From the NCBI RefSeq assembly GCF_000245015.1, contig NZ_JH600070.1, positions 1,633,716 through 1,697,715 on the forward strand: DNA of 64,000 bases, in the 5' to 3' direction. Within the stretch, counting starts at the first letter, position 1. The number at the start of each line of letters is the position of its first letter. This stretch comes from Beggiatoa alba B18LD (GTDB lineage: Bacteria; Pseudomonadota; Gammaproteobacteria; Beggiatoales; Beggiatoaceae). The notes below the pieces were generated by a model. The model saw only the letters and a list, made by a program, of their open reading frames with translations, made no database searches and was not told the origin of the DNA. Shown one piece after another: positions 54,511 through 63,918 of the stretch. Position numbers and translations under genes: made by a program.

Positions 54511-55095
54511 TTAACTAAACGCTTTATACAACGCAAAAACCGCAACGAGAAGGAAAAAGACCCCACTGATACGATGCAATAACACCAGCGGAATACGCTG
54601 TAATAATGTTTGTCCTGCCCATACGCCCAAAGCAGAGGTTAAAAATAACGCGATAGTCGCCCCTACCCACACCGCAACAGGTGCTACCGTTGTACTAATC
54701 CCCGTTACCGCAAGCTGTGTTTTATCGCCCAATTCAGCCACAAAAATTAGTAAAAAAGCCGTCACAAAAACAGTATGTTGTCCCTTTTCTTCTAATGCTT
54801 CACCCTCTTCATCCTCTTCTTTTGCTAACAAAGACTTTACCCCAAAGAAGATAAACAAAATGGCAACAATCAACGCAACAACTTGTTCAGGCAACCATTT
54901 TGTAACAATAGAACCAAACAAAACAGCTAACAAATTTAACACCATAAAAGCAGCCGTTGCCCCAAATAAAACGGGTAACGGTTTATGCTTTGCTGCCAAC
55001 AACATACACATAATTTGTGTTTTATCACCAATTTCAGCTAACCCAACCACTAAAAGGGTTGCCCCAACCATCGATAACCAATTTAAAATATCCAT
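54511..55095 (-). CDS. GDT1/TMEM165-family cation transporter
   Basis: About 194 residues from MDILNWLSMVGATLL. It shows two copies of the family signature, EIGDKTQIMCML (TM1 region) and ELGDKTQLAVTGI, with six or seven membrane segments and an acidic central loop (EEDEEGEALEEKG). Bacterial members export Mn2+ or exchange Ca2+/H+. No manganese riboswitch was recognised upstream. It is divergent from the CDF transporter gene, whose product handles divalent metals too. Confidence 0.88.
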   Translation of the reverse strand: MDILNWLSMVGATLLVVGLAEIGDKTQIMCMLLAAKHKPLPVLFGATAAFMVLNLLAVLFGSIVTKWLPEQVVALIVAILFIFFGVKSLLAKEEDEEGEALEEKGQHTVFVTAFLLIFVAELGDKTQLAVTGISTTVAPVAVWVGATIALFLTSALGVWAGQTLLQRIPLVLLHRISGVFFLLVAVFALYKAFS

Positions 55096-55253
55096 GTTTC
55101 TATAACATCTCAAACGAAGAAAGGGGGAGGCATTTTAACGCAGGGTTTTACACATGGAAATATAAGATTAAACGATGATATATATCTTTTAATCATTCAT
55201 CATGCCTTAAGATTAAACAGCTATGCTACTGTCCCCGATTATTAACTGTTTCA

Positions 55254-56204
55254 ATGGCTTTTACCCTACTTAACCGTTTACACATGACAACCAATCAAAC
55301 ACCTAACACCCTTTCGCCTTCTTCCGTAGCTCTCCTGAGCTTAATTATCGGTTGCCTTGTTTTAGGGTTTAAATGGCTGGCTTACTGGCTGACAGGGTCA
55401 GTTGCGCTTTACTCCGATGCCTTAGAATCCTTTGTCAATATTGCAGCAGCACTGGTTGCCCTACTGGCATTAAGGGTTGCCTATAATCCACCCGATAAAA
55501 ATCACCCTTATGGACACACAAAAGCCGAATATTTTTCAGCCATCGTCGAAGGCGTTTTGATTTTAATTGCTGCTGTTCTAATCATCATGGAAGCATGGGA
55601 GCGTCTCTTCTCGCCAGTAGCGTTAACCGAAGTAGGCATTGGGGCAAGTGTTTCTTTAATCGCCTCTGTTATTAACGGCTTATTAGCCACTTATCTGATT
55701 TGGCAAAGTCGCCAACACTATTCTCCAGCATTACGGGCGGATGGCTTACATATTTTAAGTGATGTGATTACCTCTGTTGGGGTACTGTTGGGAATTGGTT
55801 TAGCATGGCTGACGGGCTGGTGGTGGTTAGACCCACTATTAGCTATTTTAGTTGCCTTAAATATCATCTGGATGGGTAGCCATTTATTACAGCATTCTGT
55901 TGGTGGGTTAATGGATGAAAGCATGTCAGACAATGAGTTACAACCTGTTTATGACATTATCCGAACTGAAATGCGGGGCGCGATACAAGCGCATCAAATC
56001 CGCACACGACGGGCGGGGCGTTTATCTTTCGTAGAATTTCATTTAGTCGTTGCTGCCAATATGCCGGTACAAGAAGCCCATTCTATCTGTGAACGGATTG
56101 AGCAAGCATTAAAACAAGCCTTGCACCACGCGATTATCACCATTCATGTAGAACCTGAATCCGAATTAGAAAAAACAGGGTTTATTGTAAATCCAAAAAT
56201 ATAA
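55254..56204 (+). CDS. Cation diffusion facilitator (CDF) transporter
   Basis: 316 residues with six membrane segments and a C-terminal cytoplasmic domain. Metal-site regions are ALYSDALESFVN (TM2) and LRADGLHILSDVITSVG (TM5), and HPYGHTKAEYF follows the second loop. Substrate (Zn, Fe, Mn or Cd) cannot be set from these. The start may instead be ten codons downstream (MTTNQT); neither has a strong ribosome site. It is divergent from the GDT1 gene. Confidence 0.88.
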   Translation: MAFTLLNRLHMTTNQTPNTLSPSSVALLSLIIGCLVLGFKWLAYWLTGSVALYSDALESFVNIAAALVALLALRVAYNPPDKNHPYGHTKAEYFSAIVEGVLILIAAVLIIMEAWERLFSPVALTEVGIGASVSLIASVINGLLATYLIWQSRQHYSPALRADGLHILSDVITSVGVLLGIGLAWLTGWWWLDPLLAILVALNIIWMGSHLLQHSVGGLMDESMSDNELQPVYDIIRTEMRGAIQAHQIRTRRAGRLSFVEFHLVVAANMPVQEAHSICERIEQALKQALHHAIITIHVEPESELEKTGFIVNPKI

Positions 56205-56234
56205 TAAATTCTGTATTAAAATATTGTCTGAATT

Positions 56235-56429
56235 AACCTGAGTTCGGCGAGTTTCTTTTAAAAAGACAACAGCTTGTCTGAATCAGAATTTTCAGAATTA
56301 ACAGAATTTTCAGAATTAAAAAGACAAGAAAATTAAAAGAATAAAAAATTATGTTTTTAATTGTTTTTAATCCTGCTAATTCTGAAAATTCTGTGAATCC
56401 TGATTCAGACAAGCTGTTGTCTTTTTTTA
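56235..56429. repeat. Type-1 element, copy G (right end missing)
   Basis: Left end AACCTGAGTTCGGCGAG, then TTTCTTTTAAAAAGACAACAG, iterons, a GACAAGAAAATTAAAAG and TTATGTTTTTAATTG spacer, opposed units and GATTCAGACAAGCTGTTGTC. The hairpin and the right terminal repeat are absent; the sequence runs into the 3' side of nasA, which stops at 56435. Confidence 0.85.
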
Positions 56430-56434
56430 TAAGT

Positions 56435-59116
56435 TTAAGCCACCTGTTTAATCACGTGTTGCGCTACTAACTGTTTTAACTCAGGAATACAAGACCCGCA
56501 ATTAGTCCCCGCTTTTAAAATCTCGCTTAATTGTGTAACGCTATTAACACCCTGTTCTTGAATGGTTTTAATAATCGTAGCACGCCCAACGCCAAAGCAA
56601 GCGCAAACCGTATCGCGTTCACCTGTACTTTTCCCGACTTGTCCTGTTAGTAGTCCAAGCCGTTCTTGTAACGTTAAAGGACGGTTAAATAAATCGCTTA
56701 AGCCTGTGCGGCTGGGGAGTTGTCCATCACGGCTGATAAATAGGCAGGTGTCGAGTAGGTCTTGTTGTACTTGTGCACAACGATAGCGACCATGTGCAAT
56801 GTCGGTAAATTCTAGCCAAGTTGCATCCACATGAAAGTGGGTACTTGCCCATGTTGCCCAATTTAATGGCAGTTCATCGCCTGCAAATTCGTATTGCCAA
56901 AAACCTTGTTGCGGGATTTTTGCCCAGTAGCCTATCCCTGCATTTTTAGGCAGTTCTAGGGAATTTTTTGAGAGTAGAAAACCGTGCCATGTTGCCGAGT
57001 ATGGATAAAGCGCAACAGGGGTATGTTTAAATTCAGGTTGTCCTGAATACGGGTCAGTATGGGGCGCAATCAGTGTGCCGACGCGGGCTTGTGCGCTAAA
57101 TTGTTCATTCCAGTGCATCGGCGCGAACAGATAACCGCGTTTTTGTCCTTCACTGAATTTAGCGCGGACAATGATTTGTTGTTGTAAGCCACTATCAAGA
57201 CAGACTAATTCATTCTCTTTAATATTAAATGCTTGTGCATCATCGGGATGAATTTCAACAAAGGGTTCGCTTAAATGAGAAAGTAGGCGCGGGGTTTTGC
57301 CTGTGCGCGTCATGGTGTGCCATTGGTCACGAATTCGTCCTGTATTGAGGATAAAAGGATAGCTTGTGCTGGTATCGCTTTTGGGGGCAATGGGACGAAC
57401 AGGGATAAAGTTGGCTTTGCCTGAAGGGGTGTAAAAGCGTCCTTCAGCAAAAAAACGCGGGCGATGATGGGTATCGCTCGCTAATTGCAGGGTTGAACGC
57501 GGTGCCCATTGGTAGGGGGTAAAAGTTTGATAGGTTTCATCTGTCAATTGACTAAAAATGCTGATATCAAAGTCTCGACGACCATTGTTTTCTACGCCTG
57601 AGAGTCCTGCGTATTCGCGGAAAATATCGGCAGGCGATTGATAGTTAAAGCCGTGGCGGTAGCCCATGCGTTGGGCAATTTGGCTGATTATCCACCAGTC
57701 AGGTTTTGCTTCAACAGGTGCGGTTAAAAAGGCGCGTTGGCGTGAAATCCGTCTTTCTGAATTGGTGACAGTGCCGTCTTTTTCGCCCCATGTTTGCGCG
57801 GGTAAGAGAATATGGGCGTAGGGAACGGTGTCGTTATTACGCACACAGTCGGAAACGATGACTAACTCGCAGTTTGCAAGAGCCGTTTTTATTTTGTTGG
57901 CATCGGGTAAGCTAACAATGGGATTCGTTGCCATAATCCAAATGGCTTTAATGTCGCCTTGTTGAATTGCCTCAAACATATCAACGGCTTTTAAGCCTGC
58001 TTGTGGGGCAATGGTAGGCGATTGCCAATAATTTTGGACGATGGCTTGATATTCGGGTTCAAATTCTAAATGTGCCGCGAGCTGATTCGCTAACGCGCCG
58101 ACTTCACGCCCGCCCATGGCGTTGGGTTGTCCTGTGATGGAAAAAGGGCCCATCCCAACCCGTCCGATGCGTCCCGTTGCGAGATGACAGTTGATAATGC
58201 TGTTGACTTTGTCCGTGCCACTACTGGATTGATTAACCCCTTGAGAATAAAGGGTAACAACTTTTTCTGTACGGGCAAACAGGCGATAAAATTCGATAAG
58301 GTCATTTTCAGGAATATCGCAGGCTTGGGCAATAGTTGGAATAGACCCTGCGGTTTCTTTCGCGATTTGTAAGGCACTGGCAAACCCTTGGGTTGATTGT
58401 TCAATAAAGCGGTAGTCTAAATGGTCATGGGCGCGTAAATGGTGCAGTAATCCATTGAATAAAATGACATCTGACCCTGTTTTAATTGGTAAATGTAAAT
58501 CGGCAATATCGCAAGTGGCAGTACGACGCGGGTCGATAACGACGATTTTTAATTTGTCATTGTGTTGTTGACGGGCAGCACTGAGGCGTTGGAATAAAAC
58601 GGGATGACACCAAGCCATATTAGAACCCACGATAACCACGAGGTCGGCTTGTTCTAGGTCGCTGTAATCAACGGGAACAGTATCACTACCAAAAGCGCGT
58701 TTATGTCCTGCCACGCTAGAAGCCATACATAAGCGGGAATTGCTGTCGATATTCGCTGTTCCGATGTAGCCCTTCATGAGCTTATTGGCAACATAATAAT
58801 CTTCGGTCAGTAATTGACCTGAAACATAGAAGCCAATGGCAGAACGCCCATATTTTTCAATGATGTCGTTTAACGCGCTGGCGGTAGTATTAAGGGCAGT
58901 TTCCCAATCGGTCTGTTGTCCGCGAATTTCGGGCTGTAATAAACGACCGTCTAGGCTTAAGGTTTCTGCCAGTGCCGCACCTTTGGAGCATAAACGTCCG
59001 TAATTGGATGGATGGGTTTTATCACCGCTGACGGTGATTTTATCCCCTTCACGGGTTGCCACGACACCACAGCCAACCCCGCAATAGGGGCAAGTCGTTT
59101 GTGTTGTATGTGTCAT
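56435..59116 (-). CDS. nasA: Assimilatory nitrate reductase catalytic subunit with C-terminal BFD-like domain
   Basis: 893 residues. It reduces nitrate to nitrite in the cytoplasm. An N-terminal 4Fe-4S cluster is bound by C9, C12, C16 and C43 (CPYCGVGC, RLCSKG). Mo-bisMGD domains follow (SNSRLCMASSVAGHKRAFGS, NPIVSLPDANK, LNTGRIRDQWHTMTRTG). The last about 60 residues are a BFD-like [2Fe-2S] domain (VCACFGVGRATI, TNCGSCIPELKQL), typical of NasA enzymes that take electrons through a NasB or ferredoxin partner. It is last in the nitrate operon, 32 bp after nirD. GAGG precedes the ATG. Confidence 0.93.
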   Translation of the reverse strand: MTHTTQTTCPYCGVGCGVVATREGDKITVSGDKTHPSNYGRLCSKGAALAETLSLDGRLLQPEIRGQQTDWETALNTTASALNDIIEKYGRSAIGFYVSGQLLTEDYYVANKLMKGYIGTANIDSNSRLCMASSVAGHKRAFGSDTVPVDYSDLEQADLVVIVGSNMAWCHPVLFQRLSAARQQHNDKLKIVVIDPRRTATCDIADLHLPIKTGSDVILFNGLLHHLRAHDHLDYRFIEQSTQGFASALQIAKETAGSIPTIAQACDIPENDLIEFYRLFARTEKVVTLYSQGVNQSSSGTDKVNSIINCHLATGRIGRVGMGPFSITGQPNAMGGREVGALANQLAAHLEFEPEYQAIVQNYWQSPTIAPQAGLKAVDMFEAIQQGDIKAIWIMATNPIVSLPDANKIKTALANCELVIVSDCVRNNDTVPYAHILLPAQTWGEKDGTVTNSERRISRQRAFLTAPVEAKPDWWIISQIAQRMGYRHGFNYQSPADIFREYAGLSGVENNGRRDFDISIFSQLTDETYQTFTPYQWAPRSTLQLASDTHHRPRFFAEGRFYTPSGKANFIPVRPIAPKSDTSTSYPFILNTGRIRDQWHTMTRTGKTPRLLSHLSEPFVEIHPDDAQAFNIKENELVCLDSGLQQQIIVRAKFSEGQKRGYLFAPMHWNEQFSAQARVGTLIAPHTDPYSGQPEFKHTPVALYPYSATWHGFLLSKNSLELPKNAGIGYWAKIPQQGFWQYEFAGDELPLNWATWASTHFHVDATWLEFTDIAHGRYRCAQVQQDLLDTCLFISRDGQLPSRTGLSDLFNRPLTLQERLGLLTGQVGKSTGERDTVCACFGVGRATIIKTIQEQGVNSVTQLSEILKAGTNCGSCIPELKQLVAQHVIKQVA

Positions 59117-59148
59117 CTATAAAACCTCAGTCGTGCGGTTATCTGTCG

Positions 59149-59478
59149 TTAAGCGGGGGTCGTTTCTGGGGTTAAGGAGATAAATAGCTGTCCATTTTCC
59201 ACTTTAATCGGAAATTTCCGCACACAACCCTTATTCGGCTCAGTCGCGCAACCGCTTTCAAGTTGAATATTCCAACCATGTAGCGGACAGGTCACACTAT
59301 GCCCTGTCACGATGCCTTGCGAGAGTACCCCACCTTTATGCGGACAACGGTCATTCACGGCAAAAATGGCATCGTCACTGGTGCGAAAAATCGCAATTTT
59401 TTGTTTGCCCAGTTCTACAATACGCGCCCCTAAGCGGGGAACATCGTCTAAGTGTCCTATGTCTATCCAATGGGTCAT
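59149..59478 (-). CDS. nirD: Nitrite reductase small subunit (Rieske)
   Basis: 109 residues from MTHWIDIGHLDD (AGGA lies 7 nt upstream; an earlier in-frame ATG adds 11 residues). It has a Rieske-type fold with CPHKGG and CPLHGW, supplying the 2Fe-2S ligands, as in many NirD proteins. It acts with NirB in NADH-dependent reduction of nitrite to ammonia. Position between nirB and nasA supports the role. Confidence 0.93.
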   Translation of the reverse strand: MTHWIDIGHLDDVPRLGARIVELGKQKIAIFRTSDDAIFAVNDRCPHKGGVLSQGIVTGHSVTCPLHGWNIQLESGCATEPNKGCVRKFPIKVENGQLFISLTPETTPA

Positions 59479-59583
59479 GATGTTTTCCTGTAAAAATATA
59501 TGCTGTTTCAAGATTTTCAGGACATAACTGTATCAAAATTGCTGGGTTACGCCTGAAAATCGGCTAAATCTTGACACAGACAC

Positions 59584-62070
59584 TTAAGCGACTTTAGAAG
59601 AAATATCTGCTAACTTAACAATATCAATGTGTTTCAACGATTTAAATTCGTGTGCATGAACACCTTCTTGCGCACGTTCTGCCCATGGGTCTTTTTGGGC
59701 GGGCACTTGAGATTGTAAAAAGCGTTCGTAGTAACGTTTACGATTTTCTACATTTTCAACAATTTGTTGTTTAACGTATTCCACGCCAACCCGTTCAATC
59801 CAATGGGCTGTCCGTTCTAAATAACGCGCTTCTTCGCGGTAAATCTGCATAAACGCCCCGCAGTATTCCATTACTTCTTCCTCTGTATTGACTTTGCAGA
59901 GTAAATCGGTTGCGCGGATTTTAATCCCGCCATTGCCCCCAACATGCAACTCCCAGCCTGAATCGACTGAAATCACTCCAAAATCTTTAATCGTTGCCTC
60001 AGCGCAGTTACGCGGACAGCCTGAAACCGCTAGTTTGACTTTATGCGGAGTCCATGACCCCCATGTCATTTTTTCCAGTTTAATGCCCATGCCCATCGCG
60101 TCCTGTGTGCCGAAACGACACCATGTTGAACCGACGCAAGTTTTTACGGTGCGTAAAGATTTGCCATAGGCATAACCAGAAACCATGCCCGCCGCGTTGA
60201 GGTCTGCCCACATCGCGGGCAAGTCTTCTTTTTTCACGCCTAAGAGGTCGATGCGTTGTCCGCCTGTAATTTTTACCGTTGGCACTTGGTATTTATCGGC
60301 AACATCGGCAATAGCGCGTAATTCATCCGCAGTGGTTAATCCGCCCCAAATTCGGGGGACAACGGAATAAGTGCCATCTTTTTGAATATTGGCGTGGGCG
60401 CGTTCATTGATAAAGCGCGATTGGTAATCGTCTTGGGCTTTATCGGGATGAGTGGAGAGTAAATAGTAATTCACGGCAGGACGGCAGGTAGTGCAACCGT
60501 CGGGGGTTTTCCAATTTAAGGATTTCATCACCTCAGCAACGGTATAAACTTCGCCGTGTCTGATGGCTTCGCGGACTTCGTCATGGCTTAAGTCGGTACA
60601 TCCACACAAGGTTTTTTTCGCAGGTTTCGCGGCGTTTTCCCCATTGACATGGACTAAGAGTTGTTCGACTAAATTGGAACATCCACCGCAAGAAGCAGAC
60701 GCGCCCGTTTGTTTTCTGACTTGTTCAATCGTGGTTAAGCCTTGTTCTTGAATCGCTTTTACAATCGTCCCTTTGCAAACCCCATTGCAACCGCAAATTT
60801 GCGCATCATCCGCCATACTAGCGATAAGGCTCGCGCCACCGCCTGCATCCCCTGTATTTAAAGCGAAGGCTTGCCCAAAGAGAATGCGTTCCCGCATCGT
60901 GCTGATGTCTTCGTTATCGCGTAATAATTGGAAATACCAAGCCCCGTCTGTGGTATCGCCGACCATGACCGCGCCTTTTACTTTGTTGTCTTCCAAGACT
61001 AATTTTTTATAGATACCCATGCTTAAGTCTTGAAAAACAATGCTTTCTGTTTTTTCGTTCCCGAGAAAATCCCCTGCTGAGAAGACATCAACCCCCGTCA
61101 CTTTTAACTTTGTCGAGGTGACTGACCCCGCATAGTGTTTACCGCCGATATCGGCTAAGTGATGAGCGCAGACTTTGGCTTGTTCATATAAGGGCGCGAC
61201 TAAGCCATAAACTTGTTGACGATGTTCGACGCATTCACCAACGGCAAAAACGTCGCTGTCGCTGGTTTGTAAATGGTCATTGACGAGTAAACCGCGCCCA
61301 CATTCTAAACCCGCACTTTTAGCAAGGTTGACATTAGGACGAATCCCGACTGCCATCACGATTAAATCAGCAGGTAATTCACGCCCATCTTTAAAGCGAA
61401 TCGCTTGCACGTGGTTTTCCCCTAAAAAACAATCCGTTTGCGCTTCTAGGAGGAAATTTAAGCCTTGTTTTTCTAAATGGGTTTTTAATAAATCAGCGGC
61501 AGGCTTATCGAGTTGCCGTTCCATCAAGGTGTCGAGTAAATGCACGACAGTGACATTCATGCCTTGTTTTTGTAAACCATAGGCAGCTTCTAAGCCTAAT
61601 AAACCGCCACCGATAACAATGGCATGTTTGCCCGTGCCTGAACGTGCAACAGTGAGCATAGCTTCTACGTCGCGGATGTCACGATAGGCGACGATACCCG
61701 CTAATTGACTACCTGCGACAGGGAGCATGAAGGGATTTGAACCCGTTGCAATCAATAACTTGTCATAATCTAGGGTGATACCGTTATCACTGGTCACGGT
61801 TTTTTGTTGGCGGTCAATCTGGGTAATCGTGTGCCCTTTGTGTAGAGTAATCCCACGGCTCGCATACCATTCATCATTATGTATCATAATGTCTTCAAAG
61901 GCTTTTTCGCCAGACAATACGGGGGACAATAAAATGCGGTTGTAATTGCCGTATTGCTCTGTACCAAAGACGGTGATTTCATATAAATCAGGATTTAAGG
62001 CAAGCAGTTCTTCAACGGTACGCATTCCCGCCATGCCATTACCAACACAAATCAATTTACGTTTTTTCAT
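59584..62070 (-). CDS. nirB: NADH-dependent nitrite reductase large subunit
   Basis: About 828 residues from MKKRKLICVGNG (GAGG upstream; a longer start adds 12 residues). Order: FAD/NAD(P) reductase part with GGGLLGLEAAYGL and VFAVGECVEH, two BFD-like [2Fe-2S] segments (ICGCNGVCKGTI with CGGC; LCGCTDLSHDEV with GCTTCRP), then the sirohaem and 4Fe-4S reductase domain with TCVGSTWCRFG and SGCPRNC ligands. It reduces nitrite to ammonium with NADH. In the nrt-nir-nas operon. Confidence 0.96.
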   Translation of the reverse strand: MKKRKLICVGNGMAGMRTVEELLALNPDLYEITVFGTEQYGNYNRILLSPVLSGEKAFEDIMIHNDEWYASRGITLHKGHTITQIDRQQKTVTSDNGITLDYDKLLIATGSNPFMLPVAGSQLAGIVAYRDIRDVEAMLTVARSGTGKHAIVIGGGLLGLEAAYGLQKQGMNVTVVHLLDTLMERQLDKPAADLLKTHLEKQGLNFLLEAQTDCFLGENHVQAIRFKDGRELPADLIVMAVGIRPNVNLAKSAGLECGRGLLVNDHLQTSDSDVFAVGECVEHRQQVYGLVAPLYEQAKVCAHHLADIGGKHYAGSVTSTKLKVTGVDVFSAGDFLGNEKTESIVFQDLSMGIYKKLVLEDNKVKGAVMVGDTTDGAWYFQLLRDNEDISTMRERILFGQAFALNTGDAGGGASLIASMADDAQICGCNGVCKGTIVKAIQEQGLTTIEQVRKQTGASASCGGCSNLVEQLLVHVNGENAAKPAKKTLCGCTDLSHDEVREAIRHGEVYTVAEVMKSLNWKTPDGCTTCRPAVNYYLLSTHPDKAQDDYQSRFINERAHANIQKDGTYSVVPRIWGGLTTADELRAIADVADKYQVPTVKITGGQRIDLLGVKKEDLPAMWADLNAAGMVSGYAYGKSLRTVKTCVGSTWCRFGTQDAMGMGIKLEKMTWGSWTPHKVKLAVSGCPRNCAEATIKDFGVISVDSGWELHVGGNGGIKIRATDLLCKVNTEEEVMEYCGAFMQIYREEARYLERTAHWIERVGVEYVKQQIVENVENRKRYYERFLQSQVPAQKDPWAERAQEGVHAHEFKSLKHIDIVKLADISSKVA

Positions 62071-62129
62071 GGGAAAGACCTCAAACACAACAATCAAGAA
62101 CGACAAAATAGGCGACGGTTTTTTTTATC

Positions 62130-62157
62130 ACAGTCCCCGCTCTCATTCAGGGACTGT
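62130..62157. other. Stem-loop between nrtC and nirB
   Basis: ACAGTCCC pairs with GGGACTGT around a 12-nt loop. A TTTTTTTT run lies on the plus-strand 5' side, so on the operon's minus strand it is followed by A residues and is not a standard terminator. It could be an mRNA processing or stability element. Confidence 0.35.
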
Positions 62158-62176
62158 CATCACGTTTATGTATTCA

Positions 62177-62968
62177 TTAAGCCACTGCTTTATGTTTTTG
62201 TCTTTCGTATAAAAAGCGTAAAACTTCAGCACGATAATGGTTATATTCAGGGTTATCCGCTAAGGCTAAACGGTTACGCGGGCGCGGTAATTTGACCTTG
62301 AGAATTTCCCCAACGGTGGCGGCGGGACCATTGGTCATCATGACAATTTTGTCGGAGAGTAGAACGGCTTCATCGACATCGTGGGTAATCATGATGACGG
62401 TGTTGCCTAAATTCGCGTGAATCTCCATCACGGAATCTTGTAAATGTGCACGGGTTAAGGCATCCAACGCGCCAAAAGGTTCATCCATTAATAACACTTT
62501 GGGTTGCATCGCAAGGGCGCGGGCAATACCAACCCGTTGTTTCATCCCGCCAGAAATTTCATTCGGGCGTTTTTCTAAGGCATGGGACATATTGACCAGT
62601 TCTAATTGGTGCAATGTCCAGTCGTGGCGTTCGGCTTTGGTTTTTTTATTGGCAAAAACTTTGTCGACCGCTAAGCGAACATTGTCGTAAACCGTAAGCC
62701 AAGGCAGTAAAGAATGATTTTGAAACACAACTGCACGTTCTGGTGCTGGGGAATCGACTTCTTTGTTTTCTAGCAACACACCGCCAGCAGTGACTTTTAA
62801 CAAGCCTGCGACGATATTTAAAACCGTAGATTTACCACAGCCAGAGTGTCCGATAAGGCTGACAAACTCGCCTTTTTCTACCCGTAAAGAGACATCATGT
62901 AAGGCATGAAATACGCCCGCTTTGGTGTTAAAGACCATTTCTATCTGTTCTAAACTTAAGTAACTCAT
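62177..62968 (-). CDS. nrtC: Nitrate ABC transporter ATP-binding protein
   Basis: 263 residues with Walker A GHSGCGKST, Q-loop FQNHSLLPWLTV, ABC signature ISGGMKQRVGIARALA, Walker B LLMDEPFGALD and the switch H in ITHDVDEA. The C-terminal LPRPRNRLALADNPEYNHYRAEVLRFLYE tail is typical of NrtC/NrtD/TauB-like nitrate importers. It lacks the NrtC regulatory extension, so NrtD is an equally fair name. It follows nrtB by 11 bp. Confidence 0.88.
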   Translation of the reverse strand: MSYLSLEQIEMVFNTKAGVFHALHDVSLRVEKGEFVSLIGHSGCGKSTVLNIVAGLLKVTAGGVLLENKEVDSPAPERAVVFQNHSLLPWLTVYDNVRLAVDKVFANKKTKAERHDWTLHQLELVNMSHALEKRPNEISGGMKQRVGIARALAMQPKVLLMDEPFGALDALTRAHLQDSVMEIHANLGNTVIMITHDVDEAVLLSDKIVMMTNGPAATVGEILKVKLPRPRNRLALADNPEYNHYRAEVLRFLYERQKHKAVA

Positions 62969-62979
62969 GATATTTATCC

Positions 62980-63918
62980 TTAACGGGCATTGTAGTCAAA
63001 ACGGGATTGAATCAAGTTCATGAGCATTTCCAAGACGATACCAACCACGCCTATGAGGAGGATGGCAACGACTATTGAACTGACATTTAAGTTATTCCAT
63101 TCGTCCCAGACGTAGAAACCAATCCCAATGCCACCCGTGAGCATCTCGGCAGCAACAATCACCATCCACGCAATATTCAGTGATAAGCGCATCCCTGTCA
63201 GAATATGCGGTAAGGTCGCGGGTAAAAGAATTTTTCGTGTAATTTCAAAGGTATTTAATTGCAAGACAGCAGCGACATTCATGTAATCTTTAGGAATTGC
63301 CCGCACGCCTGCGGAAGTATTGATGATGATGGGCCAAATACTGGTAATGAAAATCACGAAAATCGCGGAAGGGTCAACGGCTTTAAACATTAATAACCCA
63401 ATGGGCAACCATGCTAAAGGACTGACAGGACGCAGAATTTGAATTAACGGCGTGCAAGCACGGGAAAAATTCATGCTCATGCCCATGAGAAAACCAAGCG
63501 GAATACCAATGATAACGGCTAAGGAAAAGCCCGCCATGACTCGTCCTAAGGAATACATGACTTGCCAACCAATGCCTTTATCATTCGGTCCATTGTCATA
63601 AAAAGGACTGGCAAAAACCTCTGTCGCTCGTTGCCATACATCGCTAGGCGTAGGTAAATCCGTTGCAAAATGTTTTTGTACAATTAGCCATAAACCGATG
63701 ACAATGGCGAATGTCACCAAGGGTAAGAGGGTTGCAGCGGTATAAGTCTGCCAATTATTTGCCAACCAACTGGCTTGTTTTGGCAATTCAGGTGTTTTTG
63801 CGGATTCGCTAACAGTTTCAGCAGTCATCGTGACAGGTAAAGCAATGGGTTTAACAGAATCGGTCGTTTTTTCCGCATTGTTCAGCGGTAACGGAATAAC
63901 AACGGCATGATTAGACAT
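62980..63918 (-). CDS. nrtB: Nitrate ABC transporter permease
   Basis: 312 residues, with a cytoplasmic N-terminus and six or seven membrane segments. The permease motif EAA-like loop is in the region ITRKILLPATLPHILTGMRLSLNIAWMVIVAAEML, and the C-terminus has GIVLEMLMNLIQSRFDYN. It matches NrtB/TauC-type nitrate and sulfonate permeases; the operon context with nirBD and nasA supports nitrate. GGAG precedes the ATG, which overlaps the nrtA stop region. Confidence 0.9.
   Translation of the reverse strand: MSNHAVVIPLPLNNAEKTTDSVKPIALPVTMTAETVSESAKTPELPKQASWLANNWQTYTAATLLPLVTFAIVIGLWLIVQKHFATDLPTPSDVWQRATEVFASPFYDNGPNDKGIGWQVMYSLGRVMAGFSLAVIIGIPLGFLMGMSMNFSRACTPLIQILRPVSPLAWLPIGLLMFKAVDPSAIFVIFITSIWPIIINTSAGVRAIPKDYMNVAAVLQLNTFEITRKILLPATLPHILTGMRLSLNIAWMVIVAAEMLTGGIGIGFYVWDEWNNLNVSSIVVAILLIGVVGIVLEMLMNLIQSRFDYNAR

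Noticed and set aside
55096-55253. Manganese (yybP-ykoY) riboswitch upstream of the GDT1-type transporter gene
   Set aside because: The GGGGAG-type and CCTGACC-type loops are not present on the transporter strand; only an unpaired GGGGGAGG is seen, on the opposite strand.
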